Shown piece after piece: positions 26,081-34,245 of a DNA stretch of 64,000 nt (position 1 is the stretch's first letter; each line of letters starts with the position of its first letter). The stretch is from contig NZ_LMSM01000012.1 of NCBI RefSeq assembly GCF_001428125.1, positions 1-64,000 on the forward strand. Direction: 5' to 3'. The position numbers and the translations under genes were made by a program. The stretch is from Nocardioides sp. Soil774 (lineage in GTDB: Bacteria > Actinomycetota > Actinomycetes > Propionibacteriales > Nocardioidaceae). Below the pieces are notes generated by a model that was not told the origin of the DNA, did not search any database, and saw only the letters and a list, made by a program, of their open reading frames with translations.

Positions 26081-27453
26081 TAGCGGCCCCGGACGATGCG
26101 ACGTACGCGCTCCCACCGCTCCTTGACGCCGGCCTCGGCGCCCAGGGAGGTGGGGCGGTAGTAGGCCGCATCGACCAGCTGGTCGGGGAGGTACTGCTGC
26201 TCGGCGACCCCGTAGGGCTCGTCGTGGGGGTAGGCGTAGCCCTTGCCGTGCCCCAGGTCCTTCGCGCCGCCGTAGTGCGCGTCTCGCAGGTGCGGCGGCA
26301 CCTGGCCGATCTTGCCCGCCTTCACGTCGGCGATCGCGCCGTCGATCGCGGCGATCACGGCGTTGGACTTCGGTGCCACCGCGAGGTGGATGGTCGCCTG
26401 CGCGAGGTTGATGCGTGCCTCGGGCATGCCGATCAGCTGCACCGCCTGCGCAGCCGCCACCGCGGCCTGCAACGCGGTCGGGTCGGCGAGACCGATGTCC
26501 TCGCTCGCGTGCACCACGAGGCGGCGGGCGATGAAGCGCGGGTCCTCCCCCGCCTCGATCATCCGCGCCAGGTAGTGCAGGGCCGCGTCGGGGTCCGAGC
26601 CGCGGATCGACTTGATGAAGGCCGAGACGACGTCGTAGTGCTGGTCGCCCTGGCGGTCGTAGCGCACCGCGGCCTGGTCGACGGCGGTCTCGGCGGTCGC
26701 GAGGTCGATGACCTCCAGCCCGTTGCTCGTCGCCGCACCGGCGGCGGCCTCGAGGTAGGTCAGCGCGCGACGCGCGTCACCCCCGGCGAGGCGTACGAGG
26801 TGGTCGCGGGCGTCCTCGTCGAGCGAGGTGGCCCCGGCCAGGCCACGCTCGTCGGCGAGCGCCAGGTCGATCACCTCCGCCACGTCGTCGTCCGTCAACG
26901 ACTGCAGCCGCAGCAGCAGGCTGCGCGAGAGCAGCGGCGAGATGACGGAGAAGAAGGGGTTCTCGGTGGTGGCCGCGATCAGCGTCACCCACCGGTTCTC
27001 CACCCCGGGGAGCAGGGCGTCCTGCTGGGCCTTGGTGAAGCGGTGCACCTCGTCGACGAAGAGCACCGTCTCCTGCCCGCCACGAGCAAGCTCGGCGCGG
27101 GCGCCGTCGATGGCGGCGCGGACCTCCTTGACCCCGGCGGCGACCGCGGACACCTCCACGAAGCGTCGCCGCGTCTGCTGGCTGACGATCGCCGCGATGG
27201 TCGTCTTGCCCGTGCCGGGCGGGCCCCACAGGAGCAGCGACATCGACTGGTCGCCCTCGACCAGCCGGCGCAGCGGGGAGCCCGCGGCCCGCAGCTGCTG
27301 CTGCCCGACGAGCTCGTCGATGGTGCGCGGACGCATCCGCACCGCCAGCGGCGCCGAGGCGTGGGTGTTGGTGCCGAGCGACCCGGCCCCGGGCGCGGAC
27401 GTGCTTCCGGGCGCGGGTTGCCCCGCGCCCGGAATCTCGAACAGGCTGTCCAC
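26080..27453 (-). CDS. rarA: Replication-associated recombination protein A (AAA ATPase)
   Basis: The 457-residue protein is related to RuvB and clamp loaders. It has LAVRMRPRTIDELVGQQQL, Walker A GPPGTGKTT at residues 77-85, and Walker B VLFVDEVHRFTKAQQDALLP. TLIAATTENPFFSV is sensor 1, and the C-terminal tetramerisation domain ends DAHYGGAKDLGHGKGYAYPHDE. RarA acts at stalled replication forks. The GTG at 27453 follows a weak GATACT box by seven bases. It is wedged between the transporter ATPase gene (44-base gap) and the second substrate-binding gene (one-base overlap). Confidence 0.94.
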   Translation of the reverse strand: MDSLFEIPGAGQPAPGSTSAPGAGSLGTNTHASAPLAVRMRPRTIDELVGQQQLRAAGSPLRRLVEGDQSMSLLLWGPPGTGKTTIAAIVSQQTRRRFVEVSAVAAGVKEVRAAIDGARAELARGGQETVLFVDEVHRFTKAQQDALLPGVENRWVTLIAATTENPFFSVISPLLSRSLLLRLQSLTDDDVAEVIDLALADERGLAGATSLDEDARDHLVRLAGGDARRALTYLEAAAGAATSNGLEVIDLATAETAVDQAAVRYDRQGDQHYDVVSAFIKSIRGSDPDAALHYLARMIEAGEDPRFIARRLVVHASEDIGLADPTALQAAVAAAQAVQLIGMPEARINLAQATIHLAVAPKSNAVIAAIDGAIADVKAGKIGQVPPHLRDAHYGGAKDLGHGKGYAYPHDEPYGVAEQQYLPDQLVDAAYYRPTSLGAEAGVKERWERVRRIVRGR

Positions 27454-27497
27454 GTCGGTGAGTATCCCCCGCGCCACCGACGGCGCGGGCACCGGGC

Positions 27498-28829
27498 TCA
27501 GACGCCGGTCGTCTGCTTGGTGCCGAGGTCGTACCACGTCTTCTCGTAGCCGGGGATCGTCAGCTGCGTGTTGGTGGGCGTGGCACCCGGGACCGTGCTG
27601 CCCTGGTCGTCGACGCCGAGCAGCTCGGTCGTGACGGGGGTGGCCGGGTGGGCACCGAGCTCGCCGGCGAAGTGGCAGGCGACCTTGTGGCGCTTGCCGA
27701 TCTGCAGCAGCGGCGGCTCGACCTTCGCGCAGATCTCCTGCGCGAACTGGCACCGCGTGCGGAAGCGGCAGCCGGACGGCGGGTTGATCGGGCTCGGGAC
27801 GTCGCCCTCGAGGCGGATGCGCTCGCGACGACCACCGATCGCCGCCTGCTTCACGTCGGGCACCGCGGAGAGCAGCGCCTGCGTGTAGGGGTGGTGAGGC
27901 CGGCCGTAGATCGTCTCGCGGTCACCGATCTCCACGATCTTGCCGAGGTACATCACGGCGATCTCGGGGCAGAAGTGACGCACGATGGCGAGGTCGTGGG
28001 CGATGAAGAGGAACGCCACGTCGAACTCGCGCTGGATGTCCTGGAGCAGGTTGACGACCTGCGCCTGGATGGACACGTCGAGCGCGGACACCGGCTCGTC
28101 GGCCACGAGCATCTTGGGGTTGAGCGTCAGCGCCCGGGCGATGCCGATGCGCTGGCGCTGGCCGCCTGAGAACTCGTTGGGGTAGCGGTTGTAGTGCTCG
28201 GGGTTGAGGCCCACGACCTCGAGGAGCTCCTGGACACGCGGGAGCACCTTGTTCTTCGGCACGATGTTGTGCACCTCGAGCGGCGCACCCACGATCGTGC
28301 CCACCGTGTGGCGGGGGTTGAGCGAGGTGTAGGGGTCCTGGAAGATCATCTGCACGTCGCGGCGCAGCGGCTTCATCTCCCGGTTGGACAGCTTCGCCAG
28401 GTCGTGGCCCTCGAACATCATCGAGCCGCCGGTGGGCTTGTAGAGCCGGGTGATCAGGCGACCGGTCGTCGACTTGCCGCAGCCGGACTCGCCGACCAGG
28501 CCGATCGAGCCGCCCTGGGGCACCTCGAACGAGATCCCGTCCACGGCCTGCACGTGGCCGATGGTGCGGCGCACGAGGCCCGAGGACTTCACCGGGAAGT
28601 ACATCTTCAGGTTGTCGACCGTCAGCACGGCCGGCGCGTCGGGGTCGAGCTCTGACGCCGTGTGGCCGAGGTCGGCCAGGCTCGAGAAGTCGAGGCCGTC
28701 GACACCACGCTCGTGCGAGCCGTAGGCGTCGCTGACGTCGGAGTCGAGCTGCCGCTCGCCGCTCTCGGCGGCGTTGGCGCCGACCTCGGTCGGCTCGATC
28801 TGGGCCTCGGCGTTGGGGTCCTGGGTCAT
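27498..28829 (-). CDS. Peptide-type ABC transporter ATPase (DppF/OppF type)
   Basis: The 443-residue ATPase energises peptide uptake. A long acidic N-terminal extension (about 70 residues) precedes the domain. Walker A is GESGCGKST, the signature is FSGGQRQR, and Walker B is MLVADEP. The C-terminal oligopeptide-transporter module CRFRTRCQFAQEIC has the cysteines of the family iron-sulfur-like site. The ATG at 28829 has a good Shine-Dalgarno (GAGGAGA) and overlaps the previous stop (ATGA). Confidence 0.93.
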   Translation of the reverse strand: MTQDPNAEAQIEPTEVGANAAESGERQLDSDVSDAYGSHERGVDGLDFSSLADLGHTASELDPDAPAVLTVDNLKMYFPVKSSGLVRRTIGHVQAVDGISFEVPQGGSIGLVGESGCGKSTTGRLITRLYKPTGGSMMFEGHDLAKLSNREMKPLRRDVQMIFQDPYTSLNPRHTVGTIVGAPLEVHNIVPKNKVLPRVQELLEVVGLNPEHYNRYPNEFSGGQRQRIGIARALTLNPKMLVADEPVSALDVSIQAQVVNLLQDIQREFDVAFLFIAHDLAIVRHFCPEIAVMYLGKIVEIGDRETIYGRPHHPYTQALLSAVPDVKQAAIGGRRERIRLEGDVPSPINPPSGCRFRTRCQFAQEICAKVEPPLLQIGKRHKVACHFAGELGAHPATPVTTELLGVDDQGSTVPGATPTNTQLTIPGYEKTWYDLGTKQTTGV

Positions 28830-29929
28830 CGGGTCTCCTCGACCAGGTCGGGGGCGATCTCGGGCAGCACCTCGTTCTGGTAGACCCCGACGGGGTCGGC
28901 CAGGTGGCAGCGCTTGAGATGGGCCGTACCGGTGCTGGCCGGCAGCAGCGCGGGAAGCTCGGTCCGGCACAGGTCGCCGCGGACCTTGTCAGAGTGCAGG
29001 CACCGGGGGTGGAAGGAACATCCCGACGGGGGCCGCAGCAGGCTGGGCGGGTTGCCGGGGATGGGGATCAGCCGTGCATCGGTGGATGCCGTGACGTCGG
29101 GCACGCTGGACAGCAGGCCCCACGTGTAGGGCATCTCGGGCGCGACGAGGATCTGCTTCGCCGTGCCGTACTCCACGCAGCGACCGGCGTACATCACGAG
29201 GACGTCGTCGGCCATCTCGGCGATGACGCCGAGGTCGTGGGTGATGATGATGACGGCCGAGTTGAACTCGCGCTGCAGGTCCTGGAGCAGGTCGAGGATC
29301 TGGGCCTGCACGGTCACGTCGAGGGCCGTGGTGGGCTCGTCGGCGATCAGCAGCGAGGGGTCGTTGATCAGGCCCATCGCGATCATTGCGCGCTGGCGCA
29401 TGCCGCCGGAGAACTGGTGGGGGTAGTCGTCCACGCGCCGGTCGGGCTGCGGGATGCCGACGCGGTCGAGCATCTCGATCGCCTTGCGACGCGCGTCGCG
29501 CTTGGAGGCGCTCGAGTGGTGGACCAGGTAGGCCTCCTCGAGCTGCTTGCCGATCTTGTAGAACGGGTGCAGCGCGGCGAGGGCGTCCTGGAAGATCATC
29601 GCCATCGAGTTGCCGCGCAGGGCCCGCATGCGCGACTCGCCGAGGCCGACGACCTCGGTGCCACCGACACGGATCGAACCCGAGATCTTGGCGGACTTGG
29701 CGTCGTGCAGGCCCATCACGGCCATGCTCGAGACCGACTTGCCCGATCCGGACTCGCCGACGATGCCCAGGGTCTTGCCCCGCTCGACGGAGTAGGTCAG
29801 ACCGCTCACCGCGGTCACCGGTCCGTCCTCCGTCGGGAAGGTGACCGTGAGGTCCTCGACCTCCAGGAAGGGACCCTCGCTGGACGTCCGTTCGGACGCG
29901 GACGACTGGGTCATGGGAACGCTGGTCAC
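28826..29929 (-). CDS. Peptide-type ABC transporter ATPase (DppD/OppD type)
   Basis: The 367-residue ATPase partner has Walker A GESGSGKSV, signature FSGGMRQRA, Walker B LLIADEP and the C-terminal CSFHPRCLHSD module of oligopeptide transporters. The GTG at 29929 is chosen because it overlaps the permease stop as GTGA; an ATG five codons later is the alternative. It should pair with the DppF-type subunit encoded next. Confidence 0.93.
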   Translation of the reverse strand: MTSVPMTQSSASERTSSEGPFLEVEDLTVTFPTEDGPVTAVSGLTYSVERGKTLGIVGESGSGKSVSSMAVMGLHDAKSAKISGSIRVGGTEVVGLGESRMRALRGNSMAMIFQDALAALHPFYKIGKQLEEAYLVHHSSASKRDARRKAIEMLDRVGIPQPDRRVDDYPHQFSGGMRQRAMIAMGLINDPSLLIADEPTTALDVTVQAQILDLLQDLQREFNSAVIIITHDLGVIAEMADDVLVMYAGRCVEYGTAKQILVAPEMPYTWGLLSSVPDVTASTDARLIPIPGNPPSLLRPPSGCSFHPRCLHSDKVRGDLCRTELPALLPASTGTAHLKRCHLADPVGVYQNEVLPEIAPDLVEETR

Positions 29930-30933
29930 GAAAGCCTCACCCTCGGGTCGAGCACGCTGTAGACGATGTCCACGAGCAGGTTGGAGATGATCAGCACCAC
30001 GGCGCTGAAGAGCGCGGTTGCCTGGACGACCGGCAGGTCACGGCCCTGGACGGCCTGGAGGCTCCACCACCCGATGCCCTGGATCTCGAAGATCCGCTCG
30101 GTGAAGATGGTGCCGGCGAGCAGGGTGCCGAAGTCGATGCCGAAGATCGTCACGACCGGCACCAGGGCGGCGCGCAGTCCGTGCTTGTAGACGATGGTCC
30201 GTGTCGGGAGTCCCTTGGACTTCGCCGTGCGGATGTAGTCCTCGCTCAGCGCCTCGACCATCGCGCCGCGGGTGAATCGCGTGTACTGCGTGCACCCGAA
30301 GATGCCGAGCGCGACCCACGCGAGGAACAGCCCGCTGAACCAGGCCCACGGCCCGTCCTTGATCGGTGAGAAGTACCCGGTCTCGCTGAAGAGCGGTATC
30401 TCGAACGTGATCGTGAGGTAGAGCCAGGTCAGCAGGGCGAAGAGGTAGTAGGGGATCGAGCTGATGAACAAGAAGCTCGAGACCAGTGCCTTGTCGGTGA
30501 TGCTGCCGCGCCGGCGTGCTGCCGCGACGCCGATCGGCACACCGAAGAGCAGGTAGAGGAACGCACCGCCGATGGCCACGGAGAAGGTCGCCGGGATGCG
30601 CTTGACCAGCTCCTCCTTGACCGGCTGCTTCGTGCGGTAGCTCACGCCCAGGCACGGGGCGGAGCACTCGTAGTCGTTCGAGGCGATGGTCAGCGTGCGC
30701 CCGACGAAGACGCCCTTGACGTACTTGCCGTACTCCTCGTAGACGGGGTTGTCGTAACCGAGCGTCTTCTCGTAGAGCTCGATCTTGTTGCCGCAGCGGT
30801 TGCTGGTCTCACGGTCACAGATCGGTTGGGCCGGACTCGAGGGTCCGTACCAGAACAGCAGGAAGATCGCCATCGAGACCAACGTCACGACGAGGACTCC
30901 CGAGATCAGCCGCTTCACGACATACGCGAACAT
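29926..30933 (-). CDS. Peptide-type ABC transporter permease (DppB type)
   Basis: The 335-residue permease has six transmembrane helices, starting with VVKRLISGVLVVTLVSMAIFLL. The large external loop after helix 1 carries four cysteines (ICDRETSNRCG, ECSAPCLG), unusual and perhaps disulfide-bonded. The cytoplasmic EAA loop is EALSEDYIRTAKSKGLP. It starts 175 bases after the first substrate-binding gene, across a strong stem-loop, and overlaps the DppD-type gene. Confidence 0.93.
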   Translation of the reverse strand: MFAYVVKRLISGVLVVTLVSMAIFLLFWYGPSSPAQPICDRETSNRCGNKIELYEKTLGYDNPVYEEYGKYVKGVFVGRTLTIASNDYECSAPCLGVSYRTKQPVKEELVKRIPATFSVAIGGAFLYLLFGVPIGVAAARRRGSITDKALVSSFLFISSIPYYLFALLTWLYLTITFEIPLFSETGYFSPIKDGPWAWFSGLFLAWVALGIFGCTQYTRFTRGAMVEALSEDYIRTAKSKGLPTRTIVYKHGLRAALVPVVTIFGIDFGTLLAGTIFTERIFEIQGIGWWSLQAVQGRDLPVVQATALFSAVVLIISNLLVDIVYSVLDPRVRLS

Positions 30934-31008
30934 CGCAGGTCACTCTCCGGGGATGGTGGATGAGTCGGACCCCCGAGGCAGGACAGCCTACCGGGTCCGG
31001 GCTGGCGA

Positions 31009-31037
31009 GTGGGGGCTCCCGGTCCGGGAGCCCCCAC
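31009..31037 (-). terminator. Intercistronic stem-loop after the first substrate-binding gene
   Basis: GTGGGGGCTCCCGG at 31009-31022 is matched by its exact reverse complement at 31024-31037, one base apart. The stem follows the substrate-binding gene stop by about 70 bases and precedes the permease gene. In transporter operons such stems shield the upstream mRNA or partly stop transcription, giving more binding protein than permease; that role is inferred here. Confidence 0.7.
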
Positions 31038-31108
31038 CCGTCAGTGGTTGCTACATGGTGCTGGTTGGTGCTGGGTGGCGCTCTCAGGTGAGGACGAGAG
31101 CACCAGGA

Positions 31109-32881
31109 TCACTGCATGACGTACAGGTCCTTGTAGTTCGGCGCACCGATCGAGCCATCGCCCGTCGGGTTGCCGATCTTCGAGCCGAACACGAACAGGT
31201 CGTTGCGGAACGCGGTCGGGATGATCGGGAAGTAGTCCGTCATGATCTTCTCGTCGAGGTCACCCCAGGCGCCGGCCTGGTCCTCGAGCGGGAGGGTCGC
31301 GATGTTGTCCATCTCGTCGTCCACGGAGGACTCGGAGAAGAACGCGGTGTTGTAGACAGCGTCGGTCTTCAGCAGCGGCGGGAGCATGGTCGAACCGGCG
31401 GGCCAGTCCGAGCACCAGTTGACGCCACGGAGGTTCAGCTTCTTGTTGACCTTGTTGTCGGGGTCGAGCCAGATGTTGTAGGGCGACTCCTGGACCGGGA
31501 TGGCCTTGACGGAGAAGCCACCGGCCTCGAAGCCCTTGGTGATCTGGTCCTGTGCGTCCTTGGCCAGCGGGTCGACCTCGTAGTAGACCATGGTGATCGG
31601 GTACGGCTTGTCACCGTAGCCGGCCTCCGCCAGGAGCTCCTTGGACTTCTCGGGGTCGTACTTGATCTGCTCGCCGTCGACGAAGAAGTCCTTCTTGCCC
31701 GCCATGCCGGGAGGCATGATCGAGTTGGCGTAGTCGCGGGTCACGCCCGGGACCTCGCCGCCGGAGATCCACACGTCCTCGTAGGGGTACGCGTAGGCGA
31801 GCGCCTTGCGGACGTTGATGTCGGTGATCTTGGTGTAGTCCGGGGTCAGCGTGGACACGCACTGCGACGTCTGCTGCACCAGGCGGTCGCCCAGCTGCGC
31901 GTTGGCGTCGTTGTAGTTGCCCGAACCGAGGCCGGTGGAGACGGCGGTCTGGCTGTCGGAGTTGTCCGAGAGCATGATCTCGTCGACCTTGGCCTGGTCC
32001 TGGTTGAACTTGAACACGAACTCGTCGGCGTACTGGTGACGGGCCGGGTCGGAGTCAGCGGACCACTGGTCGTTCTTGACGAGGACGAGCTCCTCGTTGG
32101 GCTTGTAGCTGTCGACCTTGTAGGGGCCGTTGGAGAGCGGCTTGGTGCCGTAGTTCGGCGGCTTGGAGGCGTTGCCGAGCGGGGCCGGGCCCATCGCCAT
32201 GAAGGCGCCCCAGTAGTCCATGTCCGGGAAGGGCTTCTCCATCTTGATGGTGATGTCCTGGCCGTCGACGGAGATGCCGTCGTACTTCTCGCAGTTGGGG
32301 TCCTTGCCGGTGTAGGGACCCTTGTAGTCAGCGGCGCCGGCGAAGTACGTCTTGGAGTACTCGGTGCCGGGGCCCGACGGGAACGCCTCCGAGTCCAGCG
32401 AGCGGCAGATGCCGAACGCGACCTCTTCGGCGGTGACGGGCTTGCCGTCCTCCCACGTGGCGTCGTCACGGATGGTGAAGGTCCACTCCGTGTAGTCGTC
32501 GTTCGGGGTGCCCAGGTCGGTGGCGAGGTCGGGAACCAGCACGGGCTGGCCGTTCTCGTCACGCGAGTACTGGGTCAGCGAACGGCTCGTGAGGGCCTGC
32601 TGGATGGAGTTGCCGGTGACCGACCAGCCACCGGTCGGGTCGAGCGAGTCGGGACCCGGGTCGCCGGGGAGGTACACCGTGATGGTGCCACCGGCGGCCG
32701 CGCCGTCGACCTCAGGAGCGGGGCCCTGACGCTCCGCGTCCTTGGACCCTCCTTCCTGCGCGCCGATCTTCCTGTCCGTGCCTCCATCGCCGTTGCCGTT
32801 GTCCGACGAACCGCCACCACAGGCAGCGAGGGTCAGAAGAGCGGCGCCAGCGACGAGCGCGAGCGGCTTGTTCCGCTTCAT
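31109..32881 (-). CDS. ABC transporter substrate-binding lipoprotein, family 5 (first copy)
   Basis: The 590-residue lipoprotein has the signal MKRNKPLALVAGAALLTLAACGGG, with the lipobox cysteine at the LAAC, then a low-complexity Gly/Asp linker. The SBP_bac_5 body includes SLDPTGGWSVTGNSIQQ and RHQYADEFVFKFNQDQAKVDEIML. It is the paralogue of 24305-26080. Its position between the DppC- and DppB-type permease genes marks it as the main binding protein. Codon use leans to AAG/TTC-rich, as in strongly expressed genes. Confidence 0.93.
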   Translation of the reverse strand: MKRNKPLALVAGAALLTLAACGGGSSDNGNGDGGTDRKIGAQEGGSKDAERQGPAPEVDGAAAGGTITVYLPGDPGPDSLDPTGGWSVTGNSIQQALTSRSLTQYSRDENGQPVLVPDLATDLGTPNDDYTEWTFTIRDDATWEDGKPVTAEEVAFGICRSLDSEAFPSGPGTEYSKTYFAGAADYKGPYTGKDPNCEKYDGISVDGQDITIKMEKPFPDMDYWGAFMAMGPAPLGNASKPPNYGTKPLSNGPYKVDSYKPNEELVLVKNDQWSADSDPARHQYADEFVFKFNQDQAKVDEIMLSDNSDSQTAVSTGLGSGNYNDANAQLGDRLVQQTSQCVSTLTPDYTKITDINVRKALAYAYPYEDVWISGGEVPGVTRDYANSIMPPGMAGKKDFFVDGEQIKYDPEKSKELLAEAGYGDKPYPITMVYYEVDPLAKDAQDQITKGFEAGGFSVKAIPVQESPYNIWLDPDNKVNKKLNLRGVNWCSDWPAGSTMLPPLLKTDAVYNTAFFSESSVDDEMDNIATLPLEDQAGAWGDLDEKIMTDYFPIIPTAFRNDLFVFGSKIGNPTGDGSIGAPNYKDLYVMQ

Positions 32882-32958
32882 GCTGTCCAGCCTTTCCTTT
32901 TTGTTCTCACCGAGGACGGCGTCTCCGGCGACGTGCAGTGACCTTGGCCGAGCTGGGC

Positions 32959-33993
32959 TCAGCGGCGGGTCTTGGGGTCGAGGGCGTCGCGGATCGCGTC
33001 ACCCAGGAGGTTGAGGGACAGCACCAGGGCGACCACGCCGACCATCGGCTGCCACAGGTACTGCGGGTAGTCCCGGAAGTAGACCGGGGTGGCGGCGTCG
33101 AGGATCATCTGGCCCCACGACACGCCGTCGGTGACGCCGATGCCGAGGAACGCCAGTCCGGCCTCGAGGGCCACGAAGGCGGGCAGCATCAGCGAGATGC
33201 TGATGATGATGGGCGCCGCCAGGTTGGGCAGCAGCTCCTTGAACAGGATGCGCGAGGTGGGCATGCCCATCACCCGGGCCGCCTGGACGAACTCGCGCTC
33301 GCGCAGCGAGAGCACCTCACCGCGGATCAGGCGCGCGGTGCCCATCCACCCGAAGACCGCCAGCACGCAGATGAGGCTGATCTTCTGGATCGTGGAGTAG
33401 TTGTCGGAGGTGTTGAAGCGCTCGTTGAGGATCGGCGCCAGCGTCAGCGCGGCGAGCAGGAACGGGATGGTGAGGAACATGTCGATGAAGAACGACAGCA
33501 CCTTGTCGACCGCTCCGCCGAGGAAGCCGCTCACCAGGCCGATGACGACGCCGACGGTGGAGGCGAAGATGGCGGCCGAGGTCGCGATCGTCAGCGAGAC
33601 CCGGCAGCCGTAGAGCCAGTAGGCCAGGTTGTCCTGGCCGGTGCGCGGCGCCACGCCCATCGGGTGGTCCCACGTGAACGGGCCGTTGGGCGGGCCCATC
33701 TCCGGCTTGGGCAGGCCGTTGTTGAGACCGTCGACGTACTCGCTGGCCAGGCCCGTGTCGAGCGAGACCCCGAAGAGCTTGCTGATGGGGCCGGCGAAGA
33801 CGGCGCAGATGATGAAGAAGAGGACGACGAGTGCACACAGCACCGCGACCTTGTCGCGGGCCAGTCGACCCAGCGCGATCCGCAGCGGTGACTTGCCGGA
33901 GATCTCCTTCGCCTGCTGGCTGTTGGGATCCTGGTGCTCGGGCTCGTTGCTCAACGAGCCCAGCGTCTCCGGTCCTGCGGTCTCTGCCGACAT
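32959..33993 (-). CDS. Peptide-type ABC transporter permease (DppC type)
   Basis: The 344-residue permease has a cytoplasmic N-terminal tail, a first helix at DKVAVLCALVVLFFIICAVFAG, and the BPD_transp_1 domain with the EAA loop REREFVQAARVMGMP. It begins the transporter operon. The ATG at 33993 has a good Shine-Dalgarno (GGGGAGA) and is preferred to a GTG at 34023. A candidate promoter and operator lie at 34065-34120. Confidence 0.93.
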   Translation of the reverse strand: MSAETAGPETLGSLSNEPEHQDPNSQQAKEISGKSPLRIALGRLARDKVAVLCALVVLFFIICAVFAGPISKLFGVSLDTGLASEYVDGLNNGLPKPEMGPPNGPFTWDHPMGVAPRTGQDNLAYWLYGCRVSLTIATSAAIFASTVGVVIGLVSGFLGGAVDKVLSFFIDMFLTIPFLLAALTLAPILNERFNTSDNYSTIQKISLICVLAVFGWMGTARLIRGEVLSLREREFVQAARVMGMPTSRILFKELLPNLAAPIIISISLMLPAFVALEAGLAFLGIGVTDGVSWGQMILDAATPVYFRDYPQYLWQPMVGVVALVLSLNLLGDAIRDALDPKTRR

Positions 33994-34064
33994 GCTCTCC
34001 CCATCTGGTTCGGGAACTGTCACGACGCGCTCCGGGGGTCCCCCGGGGCCTGCGCCGAGACGGG

Positions 34065-34070
34065 ACTCTA
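34065..34070 (-). promoter_or_regulatory. Candidate -10 box of the ABC transporter operon
   Basis: TAGAGT on the minus strand would give a 5' leader of about 65 bases before the ATG at 33993. A short GGGGG/CCCCC inverted repeat (34032-34046) lies in that leader. No good -35 match was found. Confidence 0.35.
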
Positions 34071-34102
34071 TGTGACCCGCGCCGCACGAACGATCACTGA
34101 CG

Positions 34103-34120
34103 CGTAACGATCCCGTTACG
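34103..34120 (-). promoter_or_regulatory. Palindrome upstream of the ABC transporter operon
   Basis: CGTAACG, ATCC, CGTTACG form a perfect 7-4-7 inverted repeat about 110 bases before dppC, just upstream of where a -35 would lie for the candidate -10 at 34065. The size suits a GntR- or MarR-type dimer. No regulator gene is adjacent. Confidence 0.4.
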
Positions 34121-34199
34121 ACGAGTCGGCCGGGCGGTCACGGCAAACGTCCGCGGGATCGGCCCACGGACGCAACTTCCTTCGACCTCGAGCGCGCAC

Positions 34200-34230
34200 G
34201 GGCGCCGGTCCTCCACGAGGACCGGCGCCC
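34200..34230 (-). terminator. Stem-loop terminator after aspS
   Basis: GGGCGCCGGTCCT at 34200-34212 pairs perfectly with 34218-34230 around a five-base loop. It begins 16 bases after the aspS stop on the minus strand. There is no T-tract, as is usual for actinobacterial terminators. Confidence 0.8.
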
Positions 34231-34245
34231 GGCGAGTCGGCCCGA

